64,000 nt of DNA, from NCBI GenBank assembly GCA_022822665.1, contig JAJEAR010000056.1, forward strand, positions 1-64,000. Direction: 5' to 3'. The notes beneath the pieces are model-generated. The model was not told where the DNA came from. It did not search any database and was given only the letters and a program-made list of their open reading frames with translations. This DNA comes from Alphaproteobacteria bacterium. GTDB lineage: Bacteria > Pseudomonadota > Alphaproteobacteria > Thalassobaculales > Thalassobaculaceae. Below are positions 27,667 through 37,465 of this stretch, piece after piece. The position numbers and the translations under genes are program-made. Each line of letters starts with the position of its first letter. Position 1 is the stretch's first letter.

Positions 27667-28929
27667 TTATCGGCCTGCCAGCGTCATGCCGGTGAGATCC
27701 AGTCCCGGGTCCCGGTCCTGGACGGAGGCCGTGACGATGCTTGCGGATCCGCATGCCATCGTCCAGCCAAGGTGTCCGTGCCCGCAATTGAGGTAGAGCC
27801 CGTCCACGGGCGTTGGCCCGAGATAGGGGATGCCGTCAGGCGTCATGGGCCGAAGGCCCGTCCACGCCTTGCCGGCCTCCCTGTGGGGATAGTCGGGAAA
27901 CAGCGAAAAGAAGATGCCCTGCAGATGGGCGATACGTTTCGGATTGAGACGGGTGTCGTGCCCACCGAACTCGGCGGTCCCGGCAACGCGGATCCGGTCG
28001 CCCAGCCGGACCACTCCCATCTTGTGACTGTCGTCCGCCAAGGGGACGACCGGCGCATCGTTCCAGCCGCCTGCCGGAAACGTCACGGAATATCCCTTGA
28101 CCGGGTAGATTGGCAGACGAATTCCGTGTGGTCGCAGGAGTGCCGCGCTGTCCTTGCCAAGCGCGACGACGCAGGCATCGGCGGCCACTTCCCCCCGGTC
28201 CGACCGGATCATGGAGAACCTGCCGTTCTCCACCCCGATCGACTGGACCGTTTCTCCGTAGTGGATATCGACACCGAGCGAGACACAGGCTCCTGCCAGG
28301 CGTTCGGTGAACAGGTAGGCATCCCCGCCCTCGTCATCCGGGTAGTGGAGCCCGCCCACAATGGTGTCCCCCTGTCCCCGGAGGGCGGGCTCGAGCTCGA
28401 TGCACTCCGCGGGATCAAGGGTCCGCCACCGCACGCCCATTTCCCCCAGCATCTCGGCGATCCGCCCGGAATACTCCATCGTGCGCCGGTCGCGGATGAC
28501 CCGAAGCGTCCCCCGGGGATTGGATTCGTAGTCGATGCCGGTTTCGCGCACGAGTTCGCGGAGGCAGTCGTGACTGTGGGTGCAAAGACGAAGGATGTTC
28601 GCCGTGTTCCGGCGCCAGGCATCGCTGTTGCACTCGCGAAGGAACCGAAGTCCCCAGGAGAAGAGCCCGGGCAGGGCACGCGGTCGAATAAGGAACGGGG
28701 CGTCCTCGCGTCCGATCCATTTCAGCATCAGCAGCGGTATTCCCGGGGACGCCCAGGGATCGGACATGCTCGGCGTAACGAGTCCCCCATTGGCGAAGGA
28801 GGTGCCGAGGCCGGGCCCCCGGTTCCGCTCGATGACGGTAACCCGGCAACCGCTGCGGGCAAGGAACCAGGCTGTCGTGATGCCGACGACACCGCCGCCC
28901 AGCACCGCCACATGTCGCCCATCGGTCAT
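27667..28929 (-). CDS. dadA: D-amino-acid dehydrogenase (DadA-like FAD protein)
   Basis: A 420-residue FAD-dependent oxidoreductase of the DAO family. The dinucleotide-binding motif VAVLGGGVVGITTAWFLA is at the N-terminus, FANGGLVTPSM near residue 45 matches DadA, and the C-terminus has NCGHGHLGWTMACGSA, the FAD-contacting segment. It oxidises D-amino acids (or sarcosine-like amines) to 2-oxo acids, passing electrons to the respiratory chain. ATG at 28929 has GGGGGGAG upstream. It lies 126 bp upstream of dctP on the same strand, so it is probably part of the same regulon. Confidence 0.88.
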   Translation of the reverse strand: MTDGRHVAVLGGGVVGITTAWFLARSGCRVTVIERNRGPGLGTSFANGGLVTPSMSDPWASPGIPLLMLKWIGREDAPFLIRPRALPGLFSWGLRFLRECNSDAWRRNTANILRLCTHSHDCLRELVRETGIDYESNPRGTLRVIRDRRTMEYSGRIAEMLGEMGVRWRTLDPAECIELEPALRGQGDTIVGGLHYPDDEGGDAYLFTERLAGACVSLGVDIHYGETVQSIGVENGRFSMIRSDRGEVAADACVVALGKDSAALLRPHGIRLPIYPVKGYSVTFPAGGWNDAPVVPLADDSHKMGVVRLGDRIRVAGTAEFGGHDTRLNPKRIAHLQGIFFSLFPDYPHREAGKAWTGLRPMTPDGIPYLGPTPVDGLYLNCGHGHLGWTMACGSASIVTASVQDRDPGLDLTGMTLAGR

Positions 28930-29444
28930 TCGATTCTCCCCCCGGGCCGGCCTGTCTTCGGCGGGACGCGCGGAGGCCGCTCCGCGGCTGATACCAGACG
29001 AGCCTGCCACCTCCCCGTAACCTCCGCAATCGCCTCCTGTGCTCCGGTGGCCGTGCTCCGCTCAGGTTGCCCGGACCGCCGCGGCACGGCGCCTGCCTGA
29101 CGATGACCCGGACCATGCCGGCCGGCTTCTCCAACCACGAGACCCGGTCACGGCCCCGCGACCGACACCACCAGTGCGGGAGGCAGTCGAGGATTGCGTC
29201 CGCGCGTGCGGGCTCGCCGGCGCTGACCGGCTGAACGGCGGATCACATCCCGAACAGCCAGGGGCGTCGTGAGCCGGTCGGCAGGACGACCGCCGATAAT
29301 TCGCATGGCATTTCCGGGAACCTGCCACGGTACCCCGCCCGGCCTGTCGCTCGCGTCCTGTGAACGCGTCATGGTCGGATACCGTGCGTGCCCGCGTTTC
29401 CGGCTGCACTGACCACGATTGCGCGGAAATTCTCGCGGCGGGCT
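28930..29444. other. Gene-free region upstream of dadA
   Basis: 515 bp between the dadA start and the sulP remnant stop. It should hold the dadA-dctPQM promoter. No gene, repeat or regulatory palindrome was recognised in it. Confidence 0.4.
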
Positions 29445-31132
29445 CTACCGGTTTCGATCAGCGGCATCGGCCTCAAGCACTTCCCTGGCGGCGCGGCGGG
29501 CCTCGTCGAAGGTTCCGACGATCCGGTCTGCCGGCAGTTCGCCGAGGATGTCGAGGCTGTGCAGGGTCGCGGCCACGTCATGGCCAAGGCCCGTGACGAT
29601 GCACTCCGTCTCGGACAGGGCGGCAAGCTCCAGGAGCTGCCCGATTACCATGGCGGCACTGTCATCAATGTAGACGGTGTCGGAAAAGTCGAAGATGACG
29701 ACCTCGTGCTCCCTGATGTCGAGGCCGATCACGCTGACGAGCTTGTGAGACGAAGCGACACTCAACGTGCCCTTCAGCGCCACCATGCCGACGCGTGCCG
29801 AATGCGGATCCGCGTACGGCGAAGTCCCGTCTTCCTCGAAAAAGGCCGCGTCCAGCAACGGCACCGACACCACGCTGTCGAACTCCAGCCTTTCCAGGCG
29901 CCGGGCATGCACCATGCCACCGGCGATCAGTCCGATCGCAACCGCCGTGATCAGGTCGACGAACACGGTGAGGCCAAGCGTTCCCAGCACCATGACAAGG
30001 TGTTCGCGCCGCAGCCGGTGAACCCGGCCGAGCATGCGCCAGTCGATGATATCCCAGCCGACCTTGACCAGCACCCCGGCCAGCGCGGCGAGCGGGATCG
30101 GCTCGACGAGCCGTCCGAGCCCCAGAACCAGCGCAAACAGAAGGAGCGCGCGCACCACGCCCGAAACAGGCGTCGATCCGCCGGAACGGATGTTGATGAC
30201 CGTGCCCATCGTTGCCCCGGCGCCCGGCAATGCACCGATCGGCCCGGCCGCCACGTTGCCGATGCCCTGGCCGATCAGTTCCCTGTCCGGATTGTGACGG
30301 TTGCCGGTCATCGAGTCGGCCACCAGGGAAGTCAGCAGGCTGTCGACCGAACCCAGCAGGGCGAGGATGATGGCCTGTTGCAGCGCGTCCAGCAGGAACC
30401 CGGCGGGAGGCAGGCCGAGTTGCAGGGCTGGCAGGCCTACCGGGATCGCGCCGATGACCGGAGCGTCCGCGAACCACAGCACTCCCAGAGCCGTCCCGGC
30501 GGCCAGCGCCACGAGCGGGCCCGGAGCGAAACGCGAAAACCGCCGGGGCCAGAGGAAACCGACCGCGAGCGTGACCGCGCCGATGGCGAAGGCGCTGGTG
30601 TCGATGCCGCCCACGGCGTCCGGCAGCGCCCATGCCGCGCCATTGCTCCTGTTGCACCGGAAGCGCCGAGCAGTGGCAGTGACTGCATCAGGATGATGAT
30701 GACGCCGATACCGGACATGAAGCCGGAGACCACGACGTGTGGCGTGTAGGCTACGAAACGGCCGATCCTCGATACACCCAGGACAACCTGCAGGAGGCCG
30801 GCCAGGACGACGACCGTCAGGGCTTCGGCGAGACTCGACGCGTGGCTGGTCAGCACGACCGACATGGCGACGGTCATCGGCGCCGTCGGGCCGGAAATCT
30901 GCGAGCGCGTCCCGCCGAACACCGATGCAAAGAAACCGACCGCAATGGCGCCGTAGAGCCCCGCGGCTGCTCCCATTCCCGACGCGATGCCAAAGCCGAG
31001 AGCGACGGGGAGCGCCACCACCATGGAAGTGACACCACCAGAGAGATCGCCGCGCAGCGTTTCGAGACCGTAGTTCACGCGGAAACGATCAGTCATGCCC
31101 GAGACCTGCTTGCCCATTTGCGGATCCGTCAT
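29445..31132 (-). pseudogene. SulP-family anion transporter with STAS domain, frameshifted
   Basis: Two overlapping frames together make one SulP transporter of about 560 residues. The first encodes the N-terminal half from METDPQ- or MTDRFRVNY-type starts (31132 or 31096), through LPVALGFGIASGMGAAAGLY to IILMQSLPLLGASGATGA. The second continues from about GGIDTSAFAIGAVTLAV through later helices into a C-terminal STAS domain (VVIFDFSDTVYIDDSAA, with the usual Asp-Ser pair). The switch lies at about 30641-30660 and is explained by one missing base. The protein would transport sulfate, bicarbonate or similar anions. It is either a recent pseudogene or a base error in the sequence. Confidence 0.8.
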
Positions 31133-31521
31133 CGGCAATCCCGACCCCGAGAGCATGAGGGTATCAGTGCAACCGCGCTGACGTCCTCTCGAACTGCGCA
31201 ACCGAATGGCTACACATGCCCGCACGTGCCGAAGAACCGCGCCCGTGAACCGGTGGCCTTGAAGGCGCGGGTGTGTCCGATCAGGATGGTATGGTGCGGG
31301 AAGGTGTCAACGTGTGGCTGGAGAGGCGTTCCCCGGGATCCGCGATTTGCCGGTCGGGCTGGTCCATAGAATCGCTGAAGCGTGCACCGGATTCCGGCAG
31401 CCGGATTACAGGGCTCGAACGTCATGCCGGTTCAGGCGGGATCTGCTGTCGGGAAACCTGCTTGCCTCGGCGGTGTCCGGGAATAGAGTAGCGCGTGACG
31501 GGTGAGGGGAGAGGGTGCGGC
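31133..31521. other. Divergent promoter region
   Basis: 389 bp between the start of the SulP gene (minus) and the FGase-like gene (plus). Small plus-strand frames here show no domain. It should contain both promoters, but I could not identify clear -35/-10 elements. Confidence 0.4.
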
Positions 31522-32304
31522 ATGCCGTTGCTTGGTGCGAATGATGTTCCGCCGTTCAGGGTGCGGAACCCGGACGGCGGGTCGACCATCCTGTTCATCT
31601 CTGACCACAATGGCGTCGAGGTCCCCGAGGCCCTGGGCGGGCTGGGTGTGCCGCCGGGCGAGATGCGCCGGCACGTCGCCTATGACATCGGGATCACCGA
31701 GGTTGGCGAGATCCTGGCCGACCGGTTCGACGCCACCCTGGTCTCCGCCAGCTATTCCCGCCTCGTGGTCGACTGCAACCGCAGGCCCGGGGTGCCGTCA
31801 TCGATCCCGGAAACGTCGGACGGCACCGTGGTTCCGGGCAACCGGAACCTGACCGAAGACGACCGTGCCGCGCGCATCGACGAGCTGTTCCACCCCTACC
31901 ACAGTGCGATCGCGGACCGTATCCGGCACATGGTCCGGGACGGGCGCATCCCGGTCCTGGTGGCGCTGCACAGTTTCACACCGGTGATGGAAGGTGTCTT
32001 CCGCCCGTGGGATATCGGGATCCTGTACAAGCAGGATGACAGGCTGGCCCGACCCCTGATCGAGATGCTCGCGGCCGACACCCGGATCAGCGTCGGCGAC
32101 AACAAGCCCTATTCCGGGCTCCATCCTTCCGGGTACTCGATGGAGACCCATGCCACGCCGCACAATCTGCTTGCCGTCGGCGTGGAGTTCCGTCAGGACA
32201 GGATCGAGTACGGTGCCGGAGCGCGTCTGTGGGCCGAGCGTTTCGGCGATGCGCTCGAGTGCACCCTGCTCGAACGCGAACGTTCCGGACAGCAGGCTGC
32301 CTGA
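31522..32304 (+). CDS. N-formylglutamate amidohydrolase-like protein
   Basis: This 260-residue metal-dependent amidohydrolase belongs to the FGase family, which hydrolyses N-formyl-L-glutamate and related N-acyl amino acids. Visible landmarks are ILFISDHNGVEVPEAL near residue 23, the DIGITEV segment near 54, YSRLVVDCNRRPG near 83, and LVALHSFTPVM near 150 containing the conserved His. ATG at 31522 has a GAGGGGAGAGGG site upstream; ATG at 31495 is weaker. No other histidine-utilisation genes are present, so histidine degradation is not implied. It lies 4 bp before ybdK. Confidence 0.85.
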   Translation: MPLLGANDVPPFRVRNPDGGSTILFISDHNGVEVPEALGGLGVPPGEMRRHVAYDIGITEVGEILADRFDATLVSASYSRLVVDCNRRPGVPSSIPETSDGTVVPGNRNLTEDDRAARIDELFHPYHSAIADRIRHMVRDGRIPVLVALHSFTPVMEGVFRPWDIGILYKQDDRLARPLIEMLAADTRISVGDNKPYSGLHPSGYSMETHATPHNLLAVGVEFRQDRIEYGAGARLWAERFGDALECTLLERERSGQQAA

Positions 32305-32308
32305 GACG

Positions 32309-33442
32309 ATGTCGACCCCGCGCAACTTCACACTCGGTATCGAGGAGGAGTACCTCCTGGTTGACCGGTCGAGCCGGGACCTGATCCGCGAGGCGCCCAA
32401 GTCTGTCCTTGCGCGGTGCGAGTCCCTGCTCGGATCCTCGGTCACCACCGAGTTCCTGCAGTCCCAGATCGAGGTCGGGACCAGGGTCTGTTCCAATATC
32501 GGGGAGGCGAGGGAACACCTCGGCTTCCTTCGCAGGACAGTGGCGGACTGCGCCGCGGACGAAGGCCTCGCGCTGACGGCCGCATCCACGCACCCGTTTG
32601 CCCAGTGGGTCGAGCAGAAACAGACCGAGAAGGACCGCTACCAGGGCCTTGCCCGCGACATGCAGGGGGTCAGCCGGCGGATGGTGATCTGCGGCATGCA
32701 TGTGCACGTGTGCATCGTCGATCCCGACCTGCGGCTCGACCTGATGAACCAGGCGGCGTACTTCGTGCCGCACCTGCTTGCGCTCAGCACGTCGAGCCCG
32801 TTCTGGACCGGCCTCGATACCGGGCTTGCGTCATACCGGGTCGCCGTTTTCGACAACATGCCGCGCACCGGCCTGCCGAACGCGTTCTCGAGCTGGTCGG
32901 AGTACCAGCGACATGTCGACGTGCTGGTCAGCGTCGGCGCAATGGCGGACTCCTCCATGATCTGGTGGGATATCCGCCCTTCGGCGCGGTTCCCCACCAT
33001 GGAGATGCGGATATGCGATGTCTGCACGCGGTTCGACGATGCGGTCGCGATCGCCGCCCTGTTCCAGGCCCTGGTCCACATGCTCTACAGACTGCGGCGC
33101 AACAACCAGCGCTGGCGGGACTACGCGGAGATGCTGGTGGCGGAAAACCGCTGGCGCGCCCAGCGCTACGGTCTTGACGGAGGGCTGATCGACCTGGGTC
33201 GTGGCGAGCTTCTTCCCTATCCCGGGCTGCTCGAGGAGATGATCGAGCTTGTCATGCCGGACGCCGACGAACTGGGGTCGACCGACGAGGTATTGCGCAC
33301 GCGTGACATCCTCGAACGTGGCACCAGTTCCCATCGGCAGCGTCAGGTCTACGCGAGGGCGGTGGCGGATGGCGCCGGACACGACGAGGCGCTGCGCACC
33401 GTCGTCGATGCGTTGATCGAGGAGAGTGTCGCCGGGCTGTAG
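32309..33442 (+). CDS. ybdK: YbdK-type carboxylate-amine ligase (glutamate-cysteine ligase 2)
   Basis: A 377-residue ATP-dependent ligase of the GCS2 family, weakly active as gamma-glutamylcysteine synthetase in E. coli and with uncertain true substrates. It opens with FTLGIEEEYLLVD, the family's ATP/Mg glutamates, and has GMHVHVCIVD near residue 128 and MEMRICDVCTRFDD near 231. ATG at 32309 follows the FGase-like stop by 4 bp. The FGase-like, YbdK and DUF1244 genes look like one operon, suggesting formation and hydrolysis of amide-linked glutamate or amine compounds. Confidence 0.85.
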   Translation: MSTPRNFTLGIEEEYLLVDRSSRDLIREAPKSVLARCESLLGSSVTTEFLQSQIEVGTRVCSNIGEAREHLGFLRRTVADCAADEGLALTAASTHPFAQWVEQKQTEKDRYQGLARDMQGVSRRMVICGMHVHVCIVDPDLRLDLMNQAAYFVPHLLALSTSSPFWTGLDTGLASYRVAVFDNMPRTGLPNAFSSWSEYQRHVDVLVSVGAMADSSMIWWDIRPSARFPTMEMRICDVCTRFDDAVAIAALFQALVHMLYRLRRNNQRWRDYAEMLVAENRWRAQRYGLDGGLIDLGRGELLPYPGLLEEMIELVMPDADELGSTDEVLRTRDILERGTSSHRQRQVYARAVADGAGHDEALRTVVDALIEESVAGL

Positions 33443-33481
33443 GATAACGTGAAGGTTCAACAGCAGAAGTGGATTTCGATC

Positions 33482-33802
33482 ATGAGCACGCCAGCCGACA
33501 GGTTCGACGAACAGACGCGTACCGAGATCGAGGCGGCTGCGTTCCGCAGGCTCGTCGCGCACCTGGATGAACGCAAGGATGTCCAGAATATCGACCTGAT
33601 GAACCTGGCCGGATTCTGCCGCAACTGCCTGTCGAAGTGGTACCGCGCGGCGGCTGACGAACACGGTCACGACATCGGCTACGAGGATGCGCGGGAGATC
33701 GTCTACGGCATGCCCTATTCCGAGTGGAAGACGCGCTACCAGGCCGAGGCGAGTGCCGAGCAGAAGGCGGCGTTTGCCGCCGCCGGCGGCGGCGAGCATT
33801 GA
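33482..33802 (+). CDS. DUF1244 family protein
   Basis: This 106-residue protein has the DUF1244 signature: AAAFRRLVAHLDER, VQNIDLMNLAGFCRNCLSKWY, with a CxxC-like cysteine pair, and YGMPYSEWK. Function is unknown; the family is common in alphaproteobacteria and cytoplasmic. ATG at 33482 matches the family start; GTG at 33449, which has AGGA before it, would add 11 residues. It follows ybdK closely and is probably co-transcribed. Confidence 0.88.
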   Translation: MSTPADRFDEQTRTEIEAAAFRRLVAHLDERKDVQNIDLMNLAGFCRNCLSKWYRAAADEHGHDIGYEDAREIVYGMPYSEWKTRYQAEASAEQKAAFAAAGGGEH

Positions 33803-33817
33803 AAGGGAGCGCAGGGG

Positions 33818-35476
33818 ATGCCTGACAGTGTTCGGGAACGGCACTCTTTCACTGACGGACGTGACTTCGATGTCGTCATCGTCGGAGCCGGCCTTGCCGG
33901 TCTCTACGCCATCCACCGGCTGCGAGGGCTGGGATACCGTGTCCGGGCCTACGAGGCCGGAGACGGTGTGGGGGGGACCTGGTTCTGGAACCGCTATCCG
34001 GGCTGCCGCTGCGATGTCGAGAGCCTCGAGTACTCCTACTCCTTCGACCGGGACCTGCAGCAGGAGTGGCAGTGGCCCGAACGCTACGGCACCCAGCCGG
34101 AAATCCTGAAGTACATCGAACACGTCGCCGAACGGTTCGACCTGCTCCGAGACGTCCAGCTGAATACCAGGATCACTTCTGCCCGCTACGATGAGGCAAC
34201 CGGTCTGTGGACGCTCGAGGCGGAAAGCGGCGAACGGGTACGCGCACCGGTGTGCATCATGGCCGCGGGAAACCTGTCCACGCCGCGGCTGCCCGACATT
34301 CCGGGCATCGACCGCTTTACCGGTGCGACCTACCACACCGGCCTGTGGCCGAAGCAGGGTGTCGACTTCACCGGGCTGCGTGTCGGCGTGATCGGTACCG
34401 GGTCGAGCGGCGTGCAGTCGATCCCGATCATTGCTCGTCAGGCGGGCGAACTGACTGTGTTCCAGCGCACCGCCAACTTCAGCCTTCCGGCCCGAAACGG
34501 TCCGATGAACCCTGAAACCGAGGCGCGTCACAAGTCGGAGTACGTCGAACGGCGCATTGCGGCCTACGACACGCCGTTCGGGATTGCCGGCTATCCGACC
34601 CCCCGGCTCGAGGCGCTGCAGGCGAGCGCAGAAGAACGCAGTCAGCAATACGAGGCGAAGTGGCGGGAAGGAGGGTCGATCAGCTTCCTGTTCTCCTACA
34701 CCGACCTTCTGACCTCGGACGCGGCCAACGGGACGGCGTCGGATTTCGTGCGCGGGAAGATCCGGCAGATCGTCAACGATCCGCAGACCGCCGAACTGCT
34801 GTGCCCCGACGATCACCCGATCGGGACCAAGCGGCTCATACTCGATACCGGGTATTACGAGACCTACAACCTGCCGCATGTCTCGCTGGTCGACATTCGC
34901 ACCCATCCGATTGAGGAGATTACCGAAACCGGCGTGAGGACCGGCAAGGCCGAGTATCAGCTTGACGCGATCGTGTTCGCCACCGGGTTCGATGCCATGA
35001 CAGGCGCGATGCGCTCGATCGACATCAGCTCGAGTTCCGGCATCACCCTGGACGAGCAGTGGGAACACGGCCCGCGCACCTATCTCGGCCTGATGGTTGC
35101 CGGGCTTCCCAACATGTTCATGGTCACCGGCCCGCAGAGCCCGGGCGTGAAGAGCCAGATGATCCTTTCGATCGAGATGCATGTCGACTGGATCGCCGGG
35201 TGCCTCGAACACATGCGCGAGAAGGGGCTCGGGCGGATCGAGGCAACGGAGCAGGCCCAGGAGGAGTGGGTGACCCACACCCGCGAGGTAGCCGAGGCCA
35301 CTCTCTATCCCAAGGCCAATTCCTGGTACATGGGAGCCAATGTTCCGGGCAAGCCGAGGGTGTTCATGCCCTACGTGGCGGGAGTGCACGCCTACAAGGC
35401 GAAGTGCGATGCGGTGGTCGCGGGCGGGTACGAGGGGTTCGTCACGGCCCGGGCCCCGGTCACCGTGACCGGCTGA
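33818..35476 (+). CDS. Baeyer-Villiger flavin monooxygenase
   Basis: This 552-residue FAD/NADPH enzyme inserts oxygen next to a ketone, giving esters or lactones. The FAD Rossmann motif is VVIVGAGLAGLYAIHRL, followed by GGTWFWNRYPGCRCD near residue 51. The type I Baeyer-Villiger fingerprint FTGATYHTGLWPK is near 166, and the NADPH-binding GTGSSGVQSIP comes after it. Length and motifs match cyclohexanone and related monooxygenases. ATG at 33818 has GCAGGGG upstream. The divergent-oriented oxidoreductases downstream suggest ketone or terpenoid catabolism, but the substrate is not known. Confidence 0.92.
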   Translation: MPDSVRERHSFTDGRDFDVVIVGAGLAGLYAIHRLRGLGYRVRAYEAGDGVGGTWFWNRYPGCRCDVESLEYSYSFDRDLQQEWQWPERYGTQPEILKYIEHVAERFDLLRDVQLNTRITSARYDEATGLWTLEAESGERVRAPVCIMAAGNLSTPRLPDIPGIDRFTGATYHTGLWPKQGVDFTGLRVGVIGTGSSGVQSIPIIARQAGELTVFQRTANFSLPARNGPMNPETEARHKSEYVERRIAAYDTPFGIAGYPTPRLEALQASAEERSQQYEAKWREGGSISFLFSYTDLLTSDAANGTASDFVRGKIRQIVNDPQTAELLCPDDHPIGTKRLILDTGYYETYNLPHVSLVDIRTHPIEEITETGVRTGKAEYQLDAIVFATGFDAMTGAMRSIDISSSSGITLDEQWEHGPRTYLGLMVAGLPNMFMVTGPQSPGVKSQMILSIEMHVDWIAGCLEHMREKGLGRIEATEQAQEEWVTHTREVAEATLYPKANSWYMGANVPGKPRVFMPYVAGVHAYKAKCDAVVAGGYEGFVTARAPVTVTG

Positions 35477-35506
35477 GACAACCCGCCGGGTCAGACCACC
35501 GACAGG

Positions 35507-36682
35507 TCAGACCACCGAGAGGTCCGCCGGGTGACCGAGCAGGAACGCGCCGACGGTCCGGAAATGCGAGCTGCGCCCCTGCAGCTGCTGGGTGACGGTG
35601 CGGATGTCCCGGTAGCGCCGTTCGAACGGACTGCCGGTTCGGATGGCGGTCGCGCCCGCCTGGTCCCATACCGTCTCGGCAACGGTCCGGGCCTCGTGGA
35701 TCCCGTGGGTGGCGGCGAGCCGGATCCGGTACCGGTCGGTGATCGGCAATCGCCCCGTGCGCACGACGTCCTTCCATATGGCCTCGACCTCGGAGGCCAG
35801 CAGGGCACGGGCGGACCGCAACCGGGCCTCGCAACGGGCAAGTTCAGCCTGGAAGACGGGGTTGTCCGACAGCTTCGAGGAAGCCAGTCGCGGCGTCTTG
35901 GCGTACGCGAGATCAGAAAGCGCATCCAGCATCGCCCGTGCGATGCCGATCGCGGTTGCGGAAAACCCGGTCGCGTACATGCTCATGGTCGGCATCACGA
36001 ACAGACGGCCGGCCGAAACCCTGGTCTCGTCCCTGTCGCGTATGGTCACATGCGCGTCGGGAACGAACAGGTCCCGGATCTCGAAATCGTCGCTCCCGGT
36101 GGCGCACAGGCCGATCACGTCCCAGGTGTCGATCCAGCGCGCGGATGATTGCGGGAACAGTGCGGTGACCTGCACCGGTTTGCCGTCCCGGTCCAGGCGG
36201 TACGAGCCGTCGGTCTCGACCACCGGCACATGGCAGCCGAGCCAGGTGGCGTGGCGGCCGCCGCTGGCGAAGGCCAGTCGACCGGTCACGCGGTACCCGC
36301 CGCTGACAACCCTGGCCTCGGCCTTGCCCGGTCCCCACGCCACGACCGCTCGCGGATCACGACCGAAAATGTGCTGACCGACCTCAGGGGCCAGGTAGGC
36401 CCCGATCATGGCGCACCCGTTTCCCTGGCACAGGCACCAGGCCACACTGCCGTCGAGGCGGGCGGCGGCCTCGATGGCGGCAAGAAACGTCGAGGGCGAG
36501 ATTTCAAGGCCACCATGTTCCCGCGGCAGCAGCATTCGGAACAGCCCGGCCCCGAGCAGCGCGTCCTGGACCGGTGGCGCGAGGCGACGCAGGGATTCGC
36601 CTTCGGCCGCGTGCGACTCGATCAGCCCCGCCAGGCTGCGAACCGACTCGACCGGATCCCGGACCTGGCAGGAGTCCGGCAT
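35507..36682 (-). CDS. Acyl-CoA dehydrogenase-like flavoprotein (group D monooxygenase type)
   Basis: The 391-residue protein has the acyl-CoA dehydrogenase fold. The N-terminal helical domain includes GLFRMLLPREHGGLEISP near residue 48, and a Trp-containing beta region follows (WDVIGLCATGSDDFEIRDLFVP near 188). The family splits into true dehydrogenases and FMNH2-dependent oxygenases such as HsaA; the SDDFE segment and the low similarity in the catalytic region favour the oxygenase group. It begins downstream of the SDR gene with a 3-bp gap and ends facing the monooxygenase gene. The substrate is unknown. Confidence 0.75.
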   Translation of the reverse strand: MPDSCQVRDPVESVRSLAGLIESHAAEGESLRRLAPPVQDALLGAGLFRMLLPREHGGLEISPSTFLAAIEAAARLDGSVAWCLCQGNGCAMIGAYLAPEVGQHIFGRDPRAVVAWGPGKAEARVVSGGYRVTGRLAFASGGRHATWLGCHVPVVETDGSYRLDRDGKPVQVTALFPQSSARWIDTWDVIGLCATGSDDFEIRDLFVPDAHVTIRDRDETRVSAGRLFVMPTMSMYATGFSATAIGIARAMLDALSDLAYAKTPRLASSKLSDNPVFQAELARCEARLRSARALLASEVEAIWKDVVRTGRLPITDRYRIRLAATHGIHEARTVAETVWDQAGATAIRTGSPFERRYRDIRTVTQQLQGRSSHFRTVGAFLLGHPADLSVV

Positions 36683-36685
36683 GGT

Positions 36686-37465
36686 TCAGGCCGTGATCCC
36701 GCCGTCGACCGGCATGGCGATGCCGGTCACGAAGGAGGCTTCATCCGACAGCAGGAAAAGTGCGGCGTTCGCGATCTCCTCGGGACGGCCGGGCCGACCC
36801 ATCGGCGCCATGCCGCCGCGTGAACGGACCAGTTCCTCCCGGTCCATGCCCTGGGTCGACTGCTGGTCCGGCCGTGCGACGAAGACCCGCAGCATCGGGG
36901 TGTCCACCGGGCCGGGACACAGTGCGTTGATGCGGATGTTCTCCCGCGCGTAGCGTTTCGCCATTGCCTTGACCAGGCCGACAACTCCGAACTTCGCCAT
37001 GGAGTAGACCGGAGAGAACATCGAGCCCTGCAGGCCGGAACTCGAGGCGGTGAACAGGAGACTGCCGCCCCCGCGCGCCCGCAGTTCCGGCAGGGCGGTC
37101 TCGGTGGTCACGAACACGGTGCGCAGGTTGAGATCGACGGCTTCGTCCCAGTCCGACATGTCGAGGTCCTCGACCGAGGCTGGTCCCGGATGCCCGACAT
37201 GGTTCCAGACGAAGTCCAGCCCGTTGAAGCGGTTCGCGGTCTCGCGAACGATGCGACGGGCCTCGGCGTCGTCACGCAGGTCGGCGACGATCCCGTGTGC
37301 GGTGCCGCCCGCGGCCTCGATCTCGCCCACCACTCCGGCCACGCCGTCGGGATCGACATCGACCACGCTCACCGCGGCACCTTCCGCGGCAAACCTGAGC
37401 GCCCCGGCCCGGCCCATTCCGGATGCCGCTGCCGTCACGATGCCGTTCTTGCCCTTCATCCGCAT
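36686..37465 (-). CDS. Short-chain dehydrogenase/reductase
   Basis: This 259-residue SDR uses NAD(P) to oxidise an alcohol or reduce a ketone. It has a variant cofactor loop TAAASGMGRA in place of TGxxxGxG, the acidic residue VVDVD favouring NAD, the catalytic Ser in TASSSG and the YSMAK pair. The usual NNAG is NHVG. The C-terminus is PVDGGITA. It is the first gene of a two-gene operon with the acyl-CoA-dehydrogenase-like flavoprotein and lies near the Baeyer-Villiger gene, so all three may act on one substrate. Confidence 0.88.
   Translation of the reverse strand: MRMKGKNGIVTAAASGMGRAGALRFAAEGAAVSVVDVDPDGVAGVVGEIEAAGGTAHGIVADLRDDAEARRIVRETANRFNGLDFVWNHVGHPGPASVEDLDMSDWDEAVDLNLRTVFVTTETALPELRARGGGSLLFTASSSGLQGSMFSPVYSMAKFGVVGLVKAMAKRYARENIRINALCPGPVDTPMLRVFVARPDQQSTQGMDREELVRSRGGMAPMGRPGRPEEIANAALFLLSDEASFVTGIAMPVDGGITA

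Noticed and set aside
32831..35389. An 852-codon minus-strand open frame opposite YbdK, DUF1244 and the Baeyer-Villiger gene
   Set aside because: It is the antisense shadow of three recognisable genes. The length is a result of high GC, and there is no domain or ribosome-binding site.
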